A stretch of DNA of 64,000 nt, from positions 62,001 to 126,000 of the forward strand of contig PLLO01000003.1 in assembly GCA_003142255.1 (NCBI GenBank), in the 5' to 3' direction. Origin of the DNA: Bacteroidales bacterium. Its GTDB lineage: Bacteria > Bacteroidota > Bacteroidia > Bacteroidales > VadinHA17. The position numbers and the translations under genes are program-made. Below the pieces are notes generated by a model, which saw only the letters and a program-made list of their open reading frames with translations, had not been told where the DNA came from and searched no databases. This document shows, in pieces, positions 32,329 through 41,903 of the stretch; the stretch's first letter is position 1, and every line of letters begins with the position of its first letter.

Positions 32329-34083
32329 TTATCTGTCAAGATCAGCTAGTACAAAATCCATCGCACCCAGAATAGCAAGCAAATCAGGGATCGTGTATCC
32401 CTTGCTGATAAATGGCAGCATCTGCATGTGAGGGAAAGAAGGAGTTCTTATCCGTGACCTGTAAGATGAAGTGCTTCCATCGCTTATCAGGTAATAGCCA
32501 TTACTCCCTTTCGCTGCCTCAATCGGCACCATTGCCTCTCCAGCAGGAATTACCGGACCCCACGAAACGCCAACAAAATGAGTAATGAGGGTTTCAATAT
32601 CTGTCATGGTTTTATCTTTCCTTGGAGGTATTGCAAGAGGGTTATCGGATTTAAAATGCCCGGCAGGCATATTGTCAATACACTGCTGAATGATCCTCAG
32701 GCTTTGACGCATTTCTTGCATACGCACCTGTGCCCGGTCATAGCAGTCACCATTCTTACCCAGCGGGACATCAAACTCGAACTTTTCAATACCGGAGTAT
32801 GGCCTTTTTTTACGGTAATCCCAGTCAAAACCGGTAGCCCTGAGACCGGACCCTGTAATTCCCCATTCAATAGCTTCTTCTGTTGTATAAACACCTATTC
32901 CGACAGTTCTTGCCTTGAATATCGCGTTTTTAATGACAATATTATCATATTCTTTCAGGCGTTTAGGGAAGTAATCGACAAAACCCTGCATGAGCTTTTC
33001 CCACCCGTCAGGCAAGTCATGAGCGACTCCACCTATCCTGAACCATGCAGGATGCATGCGGGCACCAGTAATGGCTGACACAATATCAAAGATCCGTTCC
33101 CTGTCATTAAAAGCATAAAAGACAGGTGACATCTGGCCCATGTCCTGTGCAAATGTTCCCAGCCAGACTAAATGACTTGCAATACGGAAAAGCTCACTCA
33201 TCATTATACGTATCACGCTGGCCCTGTCGGGAACATCAATACCTGCCAATTTTTCAACTGAGAGCAGGTAAGCCAGGTTATTCATAACACCGCCCAGATA
33301 ATCGATACGGTCAGTATATGGAATGAAAGTATGCCACGATTGTCTTTCTCCCATTTTTTCTGCCCCCCGGTGATGGAACCCGATCTCCGGTATAATATTT
33401 ATAATATCTTCGCCATGCAGCTGAACAATAAGCCTTAAAAGACCATGGGTACCCGGGTGCTGTGGTCCGATATTCAGAAACATGAAATCGCTGTCTTCAC
33501 TCTTTGTATCTAACCCGTATTCTTCAGGATTAAACTTTAAATCGGCATCTTCCACATCCCTTATCTGTTCGGTCAAAACAAAAGGATCAAGTTCAGTAGC
33601 TCTGGCCGGATGTTCTTTTCTCAGGGGATTACCATGCCATGTCTTAGGCATCAGTATTCTTGTCAGCCTCGGATGACCAATGAAGCTGACCCCGAACATA
33701 TCGAACACCTCGCGCTCATACCAGTTGGCCGATTCCCAGATACCTGTTATGCTTGGGATCGAGAGATCATTTTCCCTGAGAGGCACTTTTATGCGGATAT
33801 CTTCATTTCTTTCGAAAGAGGTAAGATGGTACACTATGGTGAAATCGCTTTCGGGCTGATCGGTGCGGTTTATTCTTGTCCTTTCATCAATTCCGGTAAG
33901 ATCATATAACATCCTGAATGGCAGCGAGATTTCGTTTTTCAGATATTTTAATAATGGGATCAGGTTCTCCTTTTTTGTCCAGATGGAAGTAGTCCCGTCT
34001 TTTGTAAATTGTTGATATAAAATAGCCTGATCACCTAATTTGGAAACCAGCTCAGCAATTACATTAGGATTGTTACTACTCAT
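32329..34083 (-). CDS. nuoCD: NADH-quinone oxidoreductase fused subunit C/D
   Basis: NuoC-like N-terminus ([26 protein letters not shown]) continuous with NuoD ([18 protein letters not shown]...C-terminal DFVLADLDR). Confidence 0.96.
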   Translation of the reverse strand: MSSNNPNVIAELVSKLGDQAILYQQFTKDGTTSIWTKKENLIPLLKYLKNEISLPFRMLYDLTGIDERTRINRTDQPESDFTIVYHLTSFERNEDIRIKVPLRENDLSIPSITGIWESANWYEREVFDMFGVSFIGHPRLTRILMPKTWHGNPLRKEHPARATELDPFVLTEQIRDVEDADLKFNPEEYGLDTKSEDSDFMFLNIGPQHPGTHGLLRLIVQLHGEDIINIIPEIGFHHRGAEKMGERQSWHTFIPYTDRIDYLGGVMNNLAYLLSVEKLAGIDVPDRASVIRIMMSELFRIASHLVWLGTFAQDMGQMSPVFYAFNDRERIFDIVSAITGARMHPAWFRIGGVAHDLPDGWEKLMQGFVDYFPKRLKEYDNIVIKNAIFKARTVGIGVYTTEEAIEWGITGSGLRATGFDWDYRKKRPYSGIEKFEFDVPLGKNGDCYDRAQVRMQEMRQSLRIIQQCIDNMPAGHFKSDNPLAIPPRKDKTMTDIETLITHFVGVSWGPVIPAGEAMVPIEAAKGSNGYYLISDGSTSSYRSRIRTPSFPHMQMLPFISKGYTIPDLLAILGAMDFVLADLDR

Positions 34084-34108
34084 AAATATGGAACCTCAAA
34101 AAGTGTTG

Positions 34109-34744
34109 TTACACTTCATTCATTGGGCGGATGATACCCATTTTACTTCTCTCTTCCTGTTTAATATCTCTCATGCTGATCTTTTCTGCCTTATGAATTC
34201 CCTGGGGCCCTATGACCCAGCTTAACGGCCGTTCTTCCTTCCCTATTGAATCACGAAGCAGCAGCAATCCCTCGAGAAATGCATCAGGACGCGGAGGGCA
34301 GCCGGAAACGTAAACATCGACCGGCAATATTTTATCGACACCCTGAACCACACTGTATATATCATACATTCCGCCGGAGTTAGCACACGAACCCATTGAG
34401 ATAACCCACCTGGGTTCCATCATCTGTTCATATAACCTTTTAATTATGGGAGCCATCTTGAGAAAGACTGTGCCAGCGATAACCATCATATCAGCTTCAC
34501 GGGGAGTACCCCGGATCACCTCACCACCGAAACGCGCTATATCGTATCGGCTTGTAAGAGAAGTGGCCATCTCTACAAAACAGCATGAGAGACCAAAACC
34601 AAACGGCCAGATAGAGTTTTTTCTTCCCCATGAGATCATTTCATCAAGCTTTCCGAATAATACAGATTTATAAATGGCATCATCGGATAATTCTTTCTCC
34701 GGACCGGTATCTCTTAAACCGGTTTTTATTATGGAAGATTTCAT
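34109..34744 (-). CDS. nuoB: NADH-quinone oxidoreductase subunit B
   Basis: [43 protein letters not shown]. Confidence 0.97.
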   Translation of the reverse strand: MKSSIIKTGLRDTGPEKELSDDAIYKSVLFGKLDEMISWGRKNSIWPFGFGLSCCFVEMATSLTSRYDIARFGGEVIRGTPREADMMVIAGTVFLKMAPIIKRLYEQMMEPRWVISMGSCANSGGMYDIYSVVQGVDKILPVDVYVSGCPPRPDAFLEGLLLLRDSIGKEERPLSWVIGPQGIHKAEKISMRDIKQEERSKMGIIRPMNEV

Positions 34745-35151
34745 TTAGGTCCTGGTTTATATTTCAGTATTTTTCTGCCGTCCGGACCAAAATCAAGAGC
34801 CCCAATACTCAGTTCATAGATTAACAGGACAATCAATAAGCCGATAAAGACTAAAATTCCAATGTACCCCGGAAGTCCAAGCTCGCGGAACGAAACGGCC
34901 CAGAGCATTATGAATGCTGCATCCAGGTCGAAAATGACGAAGAACATGGCTATAATATAAAAACCTGAGGAAAATCGCAACCGGGCATCACCAGTCGGAG
35001 GAATGCCTGATTCATAAGGTTCATCAGTGGTTTTTTCTTTGTGTCTTTCGCCAAGGATATAGGAAAGCCCGATCATAATACCAATTAGCAGTAAAACCGC
35101 AGAAGCATAAATAATAAAAGGCCAGAATTTTATTGCTTGTATGATCGGCAT
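34741..35151 (-). CDS. nuoA: NADH-quinone oxidoreductase subunit A
   Basis: [41 protein letters not shown]. Confidence 0.95.
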   Translation of the reverse strand: MPIIQAIKFWPFIIYASAVLLLIGIMIGLSYILGERHKEKTTDEPYESGIPPTGDARLRFSSGFYIIAMFFVIFDLDAAFIMLWAVSFRELGLPGYIGILVFIGLLIVLLIYELSIGALDFGPDGRKILKYKPGPK

Positions 35152-35418
35152 TATTACTACAGTATAATAAGGAAAATATTGAAGTAATACTTATCGTTTA
35201 AAGATAGTTTTTAAAACTAAAAATCACAAAACTGGCCTGCATTTAGTTATAAACAACTTAAGAATGAAAAAGTATTTTTGTTTTAACAGTTTGCTTTGGC
35301 TAATGGCAATAATTGTCATGTTTGAAAACATGAAGATAGCTTCCGGGCAGATCGGGAAAGAACAAATACCTCCAATACCTGAAAGCGCTTCATAGATTAA
35401 ATATTTTGCTTTGAATTG

Positions 35419-35820
35419 CTAATTAACCACAACAGTCGCAGTCATTGTTGGATGAATTGCGCAGTAATACGAAAAAGTCCCGGCTGTATTAAAAGTAAAG
35501 CTATGAGTCCCATTACTACCAATAATTCCACTATCGAATGCCCCTGAATTACTTGTAACTGTATGGCTAACAGCATCTTTGTTTGTCCATGTGATTGTAG
35601 TGCCTATTGCAACTGTAATTGTAGATGGGTTGAATGCCATGCCTTGAATCCAGACTTCATTTGTTCCGGGTCCGCCGGAACCTCCATTATTCCCTGTACC
35701 ATTTCCCGTTCCGTACATAGTATTCATCGTTTTTGTACAACTAATCGAAATGCTAAGAATTGCAAAAAGGGCAACTACTCCTATAGACAACCTACTTTGG
35801 GAAACGATTAATTTTTTCAT
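35419..35820 (-). CDS. Cupredoxin (plastocyanin-like) lipoprotein
   Basis: Lipobox ISISC; type-1 Cu ligand set SHTV...YYCAIHPTMTA; Gly-rich linker. Confidence 0.88.
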   Translation of the reverse strand: MKKLIVSQSRLSIGVVALFAILSISISCTKTMNTMYGTGNGTGNNGGSGGPGTNEVWIQGMAFNPSTITVAIGTTITWTNKDAVSHTVTSNSGAFDSGIIGSNGTHSFTFNTAGTFSYYCAIHPTMTATVVVN

Positions 35821-36033
35821 GATTTTAATTTTGTTATGTTTAATTAGACTAATTAAACATAATATAATGTAAAATGTTCAAACATATAAATATATCTTAA
35901 TTATGATCTATTGAGAAAAGGGGAACCTTGTGATAGTGCAAAGATCTGGCAAACAGAAGTAATCTTATTTACCTGTATTGTCCTTGTCAGCTATTTGGTT
36001 TTATTTACCAAATAGATAACATAACCGGTTCTA

Positions 36034-37368
36034 CTAATAATAATATGATACATTCAGCGATTTTACCTCACTGAGAGGCATTATTCCCTGGTATCGGTAT
36101 AAGCCAAATGTGAATTTTACTGAACGCCCTTTGTATGAACTGCTGATTGGATAATAATCCGGCAAAAAAGAAGTGATAGCAGCACTCCCGTAAGTGTAAT
36201 TTGAATATGAATAGTCTACCCACGTTGTACAGTCAGAGCTCATATAAAATTGTGTATTTGCAGGGGACTTGTAGAACAGCATACCAGGGTTTTTTAAAGT
36301 CCCGGTCAACCTGTGAATCAAAGTTACCTGGGGATCATCGGCATCAGCAGGAATAGGACAGCAATATGCGGGCCGAAAATACTTATTTGAATTTGACGGA
36401 TTTGTGACATCAGCAGTAAGAACATATGCTGTCCCGTTAAATGGTGCTGATAAATCCGATGTCTTAAATTCCCAGCCATTTTGCAATACGTCAATCTGCC
36501 TTTCTATTTTAATTCTGACATTATTCTTTAAATCATTGCCGGCAACATCGACATCTTTCGTTAGCGCTTGGCAATTATTCGGATTGGATTCATTTGAAAA
36601 TTTGAAAGACCTTATCCCCTGAGGAACAGAGTTTATCTGGTAGTTGCCATTGATATCCGTAATATCAGTTAAGCTTGACAGAGTTTTGTCGTCGTTTAAC
36701 ATAATAACCCTGATGCCGCTGAGCGGAATACTATCAATTGTTTTTACGCTGCCATAGATTTTCTTAGTCTCTGTCCCGCTGGTCATTGAAAATGTGAAGG
36801 CATTATTCTCACTTGAAATATCTTCAGTTTTTATATAATTGTCAAATCCGGATTTGCTGGCATCTATTGTGTTAGATCCGGCTGCAATATGGAAAAGAAT
36901 AAAAGTTCCATCATTACCGGTTATTGTTGCGAATGGCCCCATTTTAATATTAACGCCGGGTATTGGAATTGAAGTACCGGTATAAAGTACTTTCCCGATC
37001 ACAATTATTCCCATTATTATGGGTATTTCCTTATCAAGTGAAGTGGTTTCTTTCCCGTCAGTAACTGTCAACGTGATTTTTGCGTTACTGTTAGTCTGGC
37101 AGGTCGGAGATATCACCCATTCAGTAGAAGAATTATCTGGATCTGAAATAGTCCCGTAAGACGAGGTCCAGGTATAAGTAAGCTGATCGCCCTGAGGATC
37201 AGTAACTGAACTGGTTACTGATACCTTTGTACCAGCCGTCACCTGGCTTGCATCTAAATCTATTGAATGGATTACAGGGCGTTGTTCATCAGAGGTTGAT
37301 GTTTTATTACAACTTAAAAGAAATGTTGGAAGAATTAATAAACAGATAAGATTTTTTGAGGCTTTCAT
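36034..37368 (-). CDS. Lipoprotein with PKD/Ig-like and carboxypeptidase-regulatory-like domains
   Basis: Lipobox LLSCNKT; DPQGDQLTYTWTSSYGTISDP; two GxVxxxxxxxPxxGVxI-type repeats. Confidence 0.75.
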   Translation of the reverse strand: MKASKNLICLLILPTFLLSCNKTSTSDEQRPVIHSIDLDASQVTAGTKVSVTSSVTDPQGDQLTYTWTSSYGTISDPDNSSTEWVISPTCQTNSNAKITLTVTDGKETTSLDKEIPIIMGIIVIGKVLYTGTSIPIPGVNIKMGPFATITGNDGTFILFHIAAGSNTIDASKSGFDNYIKTEDISSENNAFTFSMTSGTETKKIYGSVKTIDSIPLSGIRVIMLNDDKTLSSLTDITDINGNYQINSVPQGIRSFKFSNESNPNNCQALTKDVDVAGNDLKNNVRIKIERQIDVLQNGWEFKTSDLSAPFNGTAYVLTADVTNPSNSNKYFRPAYCCPIPADADDPQVTLIHRLTGTLKNPGMLFYKSPANTQFYMSSDCTTWVDYSYSNYTYGSAAITSFLPDYYPISSSYKGRSVKFTFGLYRYQGIMPLSEVKSLNVSYYY

Positions 37369-37600
37369 AATAACTCGTTAAGTCGGAATAGGTATTTATT
37401 CTTTCAATAAATTTGTCTGTCAATCTTGTATTTCAATCGCTTGTCCAATAAATTTTGGCAAAGCAAATTTAAAAATAATATTTATCTATTGTTCTTAATA
37501 TATACGATCTGTCCATTTTGCCCCCGAATGCTTGATATTATTGAATAATTCTTTAAATTTATATGTCATTTTTCATTGTCTGGCCTTTAAAACTAAGAAT

Positions 37601-38809
37601 ATGAAGTTTCCCACGATAAAATCATTTAGCATTTTTCTGATTCTGTTTCTAACTTTGAGCAGCAGTGTTTATAGCCAGTACAGGAAAGGGTATGTAATAG
37701 ATAACAAAAATGATACAGCTTCAGGCTATATCGATTTTGAGGGTTCACTTACAAATTCAGGGCGTTGTAAATTTATCCATATGCCCGACAGCACGGAACA
37801 TACTTACTACCCCGGAGAAATCAAGGCATTTCGCTTTATCGACAGTAAATATTTCACCAGTTCTGAAATTCCCGTGAACGGAGAGACAAAGAAGGTATTC
37901 CTGGAATGGCTGATTAAAGGAAGGGCCAGCATCCTTACCTATACCACGGCAAAGATGAAATCGAGGTATTTCATTAAGCTTGAGAATGATTCTTTGTACG
38001 AACTAATCAATACCACTTCCACTATATCAAGGGTAAATCCAAAGGATGTGGTTTCTAAATATGAGACGACCTACGAGCACGAGAGAAAAGAATATGTCGG
38101 CGCCCTGCTTAATTATTTTAAGGATTGCCCATCAATTTCTCACGATATAGAGAATACTTCTTTGAGCAGCAAGCCATTGATTAAGATTGCCAAAGAATAT
38201 CATGAGAGAACCTGCAAGACTGAGGATTGTATAATATTTGAAGATAATCACCGGGCCAGCGGATTTGAGGTTGGAGTTTCTGTAAGTCAATTATTTTCAC
38301 AGTTCAGGGCGAACAATGGGATTCCTGAGAAAGCGCCTCTTACCGGATCACCCGGATTCGGGATTAGCATCAATATTTCAAACCTGCCGCTTGTTTCTTC
38401 TAAATTTTCATTCAGTACGGGAGTATCATTCTATAGTCTGACCTACAGATATGATACGATTTATATTTATACAGAGAACAGATTATGCAGTTTAAAATAT
38501 TTAAGAATCCCCTGGCAGATTAATTATAAATTCTCATACCATAGGTTTTCTCCTTATATTGCGCTGGGCGTAACGACAAATCTGAGGTTCGACTATAAAT
38601 CTTATAATCCCGACCTTGTCAATATGATTACTAAGGTATATAGCTATAATGAGGGTATGTCCGACTTTCAGGCAGGTTTGGATGCCGGGCTGGGATTCAG
38701 GTATTCAATATCGCCAAAAACATCAGTCAATATAAAGTTCGACTATGAGCATGCTTTCAAATTCTATGGCCATTTTAATGCAGACAAGTCATACACCAAT
38801 ATGTTGTAA
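37601..38809 (+). CDS. Outer-membrane beta-barrel protein
   Basis: Signal-like MKFPTIKSFSIFLILFLTLSSSVYSQ; C-terminal barrel pattern; start set at MKFPTI. Confidence 0.7.
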   Translation: MKFPTIKSFSIFLILFLTLSSSVYSQYRKGYVIDNKNDTASGYIDFEGSLTNSGRCKFIHMPDSTEHTYYPGEIKAFRFIDSKYFTSSEIPVNGETKKVFLEWLIKGRASILTYTTAKMKSRYFIKLENDSLYELINTTSTISRVNPKDVVSKYETTYEHERKEYVGALLNYFKDCPSISHDIENTSLSSKPLIKIAKEYHERTCKTEDCIIFEDNHRASGFEVGVSVSQLFSQFRANNGIPEKAPLTGSPGFGISINISNLPLVSSKFSFSTGVSFYSLTYRYDTIYIYTENRLCSLKYLRIPWQINYKFSYHRFSPYIALGVTTNLRFDYKSYNPDLVNMITKVYSYNEGMSDFQAGLDAGLGFRYSISPKTSVNIKFDYEHAFKFYGHFNADKSYTNML

Positions 38810-38896
38810 TCCAGGCTTCTTTGTTTTACAAGCTGAAATAGCACTCTCAATTGATAATTATTTATAATCTTTGATAAAATCTATTTAACCATTATT

Positions 38897-39775
38897 ATGA
38901 AAACAAGAAATCATCTTTTCGTAAGATCACTTCTGTCATTAATTGTCGTATTTACACTCATATCTGTAACGGCTTTCTCACAGAATAATCCTTCAGCCAG
39001 CAAACCCGGTAAACTGGTTTATAATTATCCTTTAAACACTCCGGTCAGGTACAAGTCTACTACCAAAGTGGTCCAGGATATGGACATTAACGGACAATCG
39101 ATGCAAACAAATGTCATTTCCTATATCGGACTGACCCTGAAATCGGCGGGCCCTTCCGGAAGCAATTTTAAGATTACAGTCACCGTTGACACCATGGCTC
39201 AGACTGTCGATTCACCGGCAGGTTTCACTGGTGGCGCAATTCCTGAAATTGCAGGAAAGTCTTATAATGTTGTAATATCTCCTGATGGAAAGGTTGTTGA
39301 CAATTCAGAAGCTAAAAATGTGACATATGCCATAGTATCAGGCGGAACCGGCGACGCAATGCAAATTACTGATAATTTTTTCCCTGTTTTACCGGCCGAT
39401 AACCTTACGCCGGGTTATACGTGGACGGCCGAAGATTCGATCAATTCCAAAACCTCTACAATGGTTACTCTGGGAACTGTGAAATCAGAGAATACTTTCG
39501 AAGGTTTTGAGCTGTACAACGGAGTCAATTGTGCCAAAATTACCACAGTGCTTTCCGGAACAAGAATAATGAGAACTCAGTCACAGGGAATGGATATAAA
39601 AGTAACAGGCCCCTATACCGGTTCTATGACCGTATTTTTTGCACCCTCGATGGGCTATTTCTTAAAGCAATATGTAAATACAAAATTGACGGGTACAATC
39701 GATATCACCGCTCCTGATGCCATGTCTTTCCCATTGGTAATGGACATAACCCTGACAAAGGAAGCAATTAATTAA
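38897..39775 (+). CDS. Hypothetical secreted protein (DUF6263-like)
   Basis: Signal peptide; beta-rich repeat-free protein with VRYKSTTKVVQDMDINGQSMQ...; family assignment tentative. Confidence 0.6.
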   Translation: MKTRNHLFVRSLLSLIVVFTLISVTAFSQNNPSASKPGKLVYNYPLNTPVRYKSTTKVVQDMDINGQSMQTNVISYIGLTLKSAGPSGSNFKITVTVDTMAQTVDSPAGFTGGAIPEIAGKSYNVVISPDGKVVDNSEAKNVTYAIVSGGTGDAMQITDNFFPVLPADNLTPGYTWTAEDSINSKTSTMVTLGTVKSENTFEGFELYNGVNCAKITTVLSGTRIMRTQSQGMDIKVTGPYTGSMTVFFAPSMGYFLKQYVNTKLTGTIDITAPDAMSFPLVMDITLTKEAIN

Positions 39776-39859
39776 GCTTGCCGGAGAGAAGTCATAACCT
39801 GAGAAATGAACAATTGGTGCAGGCATATGTTATTCATAGAATAATTTTAATTTACTTTT

Positions 39860-40402
39860 ATGAAAACGTACAACTTACTTCTCATTTTTTCAATGATCCT
39901 GTTACCTGAGATTGCTTTTTCCCAGTCAGGATTTTACGATTTCAAGGTGAAGACCCTTGAGGGGAGCGATTTTAGTTTTGCATCTCTGAAAGGCAAAAAG
40001 GTAATGATTGTGAATACTGCTTCAAAATGCGGGTTCACTCCGCAATACAAGGATCTCGAGGAGCTTTATGAACAGTCAGGAGGGAAGCTCGTGATAATCG
40101 GATTCCCTGCGAACAACTTTGCCGGCCAGGAGCCGGGATCAGCATCCGAAATCAGGGAGTTCTGCACAAAGAATTATGGAGTCACATTCCCGATGATGGA
40201 AAAGATCTCTGTCAAGGGTGATGATATGCATCCGCTTTATAAATGGCTCACTTCGAAGGATAAAAATGGTGTTATGGATTCGGAGGTGAAATGGAATTTC
40301 CAGAAGTATCTGATAGACGAAAACGGTAAGCTGGTTGACGTAATATATTCCAGAGAAAAACCGGGATCTGATAAAGTAATGGCCTGGCTTGCAAGGAAGT
40401 AA
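39860..40402 (+). CDS. Glutathione peroxidase family protein (exported)
   Basis: NTASKCGFTPQYKDLEELY, GFPANNFAGQEPG, VKWNFQKYLID. Confidence 0.95.
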   Translation: MKTYNLLLIFSMILLPEIAFSQSGFYDFKVKTLEGSDFSFASLKGKKVMIVNTASKCGFTPQYKDLEELYEQSGGKLVIIGFPANNFAGQEPGSASEIREFCTKNYGVTFPMMEKISVKGDDMHPLYKWLTSKDKNGVMDSEVKWNFQKYLIDENGKLVDVIYSREKPGSDKVMAWLARK

Positions 40403-40530
40403 TACTTTTTCTGATCTGTATAAATTTAGAATGTATAACGGTTATTCAAAATATTTCGAAATTTAAGATTGGAAGATTCCTTGCTGACACTCGGAATGAC
40501 TCCATAGAATAAAAAGGTTAAAAGATAGAA

Positions 40531-40688
40531 AGATTCCTCGCTACACTCGGAATGACAGTTCGGAGAGGGGGTCACAAGGAAAAGAGGAGGCGGTTCGAAC
40601 ATGCGAACCGCCTCCTCTTTTCTTCCCCCCAACTTAATCGGATTGTCATTCCGAATGAAGCGTAGCGCAATGAGGAATCTCCCTGATG
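40531..40688. repeat. Long palindromic repeat, left copy
   Basis: Outer arms AGATTCCTCGC..CTCGGAATGACA / TGTCATTCCGAATGAAGCG...GAGGAATCT; inner perfect hairpin GAAAAGAGGAGGCGGTTCG-AACATG-CGAACCGCCTCCTCTTTTC at 40579-40622. Confidence 0.88.
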
Positions 40689-40811
40689 TTAAACTTGCCC
40701 AAACTCAATTAACCGGAAATTCAAAACAGAGTAAATGAACCTTGAATGTGGGATCTACTTAAATTAGTAACTTTAAGGAGTTGTTTCGTTGCAATTATAA
40801 GATTTATCTAA

Positions 40812-41132
40812 ATGGAAATATATTTATATTATGTTTATATAGTGACGACAAAGTCAAATAAAGTTCTTTATACTAGCGTCACAAATGATTTAGAGAGAAG
40901 GTGTTATGAACATAAAAATAAAAAGATTAAGGGGTTTACTCAAAAATATAATGTTGATAAACTGATATATTTTGAGAGTTATGATTTTGTTGATTTAGCT
41001 ATAGCAAGAGAGAAACAGATAAAGGGGTACTCCAGAACAAAGAAAATAATCCTCATAAATGAGTTTAATCCTGAATGGCAAGATTTGTACTGTAATGGGA
41101 AAATAAAGATTCCTTGCTTTCGCTCGGAATGA
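40812..41132 (+). CDS. GIY-YIG family endonuclease-like protein
   Basis: YYVYIVTTKSNKVLYTSVTNDLERRCYEHKNK...YFESYDFVDLAIAREKQIKGYSRTKKIILINEFNPEWQDL; stop codon lies in the right repeat copy. Confidence 0.88.
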   Translation: MEIYLYYVYIVTTKSNKVLYTSVTNDLERRCYEHKNKKIKGFTQKYNVDKLIYFESYDFVDLAIAREKQIKGYSRTKKIILINEFNPEWQDLYCNGKIKIPCFRSE

Positions 41133-41265
41133 CAGCTCGAGGATGGGGTAATGGGGAAAAGAGGAGGCGGTTCGAACATGCGAACCGCCTCCTCTTTTCT
41201 TCTCCCCAACTAAATTGGATTGTCATTCCGAATGAAGCGCAGCGCAATGAGGAATCTCCCTGATG
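41107..41265. repeat. Long palindromic repeat, right copy
   Basis: Same core hairpin at 41156-41199 (identical 44 bp) and same outer arms as the left copy. Confidence 0.88.
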
Positions 41266-41378
41266 TATTGCTACTCCCCGCGCAAATTGAATTATGGATC
41301 CGCCAACCGGCGGAGGAATGAGGAATCTCACATGTCAAAAATGAAATTATTTAAGGGAAGATGTATTCAGATTATTCA

Positions 41379-41903
41379 CTAAAAAATCTTTGGAATGAAC
41401 ATTTTTGTTTCACCCATATATTGTATGTAGTCATTTCCGAACCTGGCAATCATCTCTTTCTCCTCAATCCTTGATGTGAGATAAACTGCAACCAGGTTTA
41501 TTGCACCCAGAGCCAGCTGAAGATTTCCGGTATCCTTTAGCATAATACCGGTACCCAATAGAAACAGTGCGCAATATAACGGATGACGGATATAACCATA
41601 GATTCCTGATTTCACAAGAGAAGTCGTGTTTTCAAAGCTTTGTTCCGACTTTCCCTTTTTCTTCAGGAGCAGGTATCCTGCCAGTACCGGGTAAATTGAT
41701 CCAAAGAGGAGGATCCAGGAAATGATCTGGTGCAGCGAAAAAGGATCACGAAACCAGAACCTGTAATTCAGGAGAAAAAGGATAAAGATGCTCTCGAAAG
41801 CAAAAAACCTCGCAATACCGTGATACCTCCTGGCTTTAATTGAGAAAAACCACGAAAAAATCACGATCAGGATAGTGCCCGTAACTAAAACGGTATAATT
41901 CAT
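41379..41903 (-). CDS. Isoprenylcysteine carboxyl methyltransferase-like (ICMT/PEMT) membrane protein
   Basis: SGIYGYIRHPLYCALFLLGTGIML...RIEEKEMIARFGNDYIQYM. Confidence 0.85.
   Translation of the reverse strand: MNYTVLVTGTILIVIFSWFFSIKARRYHGIARFFAFESIFILFLLNYRFWFRDPFSLHQIISWILLFGSIYPVLAGYLLLKKKGKSEQSFENTTSLVKSGIYGYIRHPLYCALFLLGTGIMLKDTGNLQLALGAINLVAVYLTSRIEEKEMIARFGNDYIQYMGETKMFIPKIF

Noticed and set aside
40426-40632. 68-aa minus-strand ORF and similar ORFs 40979-41209, 41065-41331
   Set aside because: They read through the palindromic repeats; not real proteins.
40531-41265. CRISPR array hypothesis for repeated hairpins
   Set aside because: Only two full copies, far apart, separated by a CDS, with no regular spacers and no cas genes.
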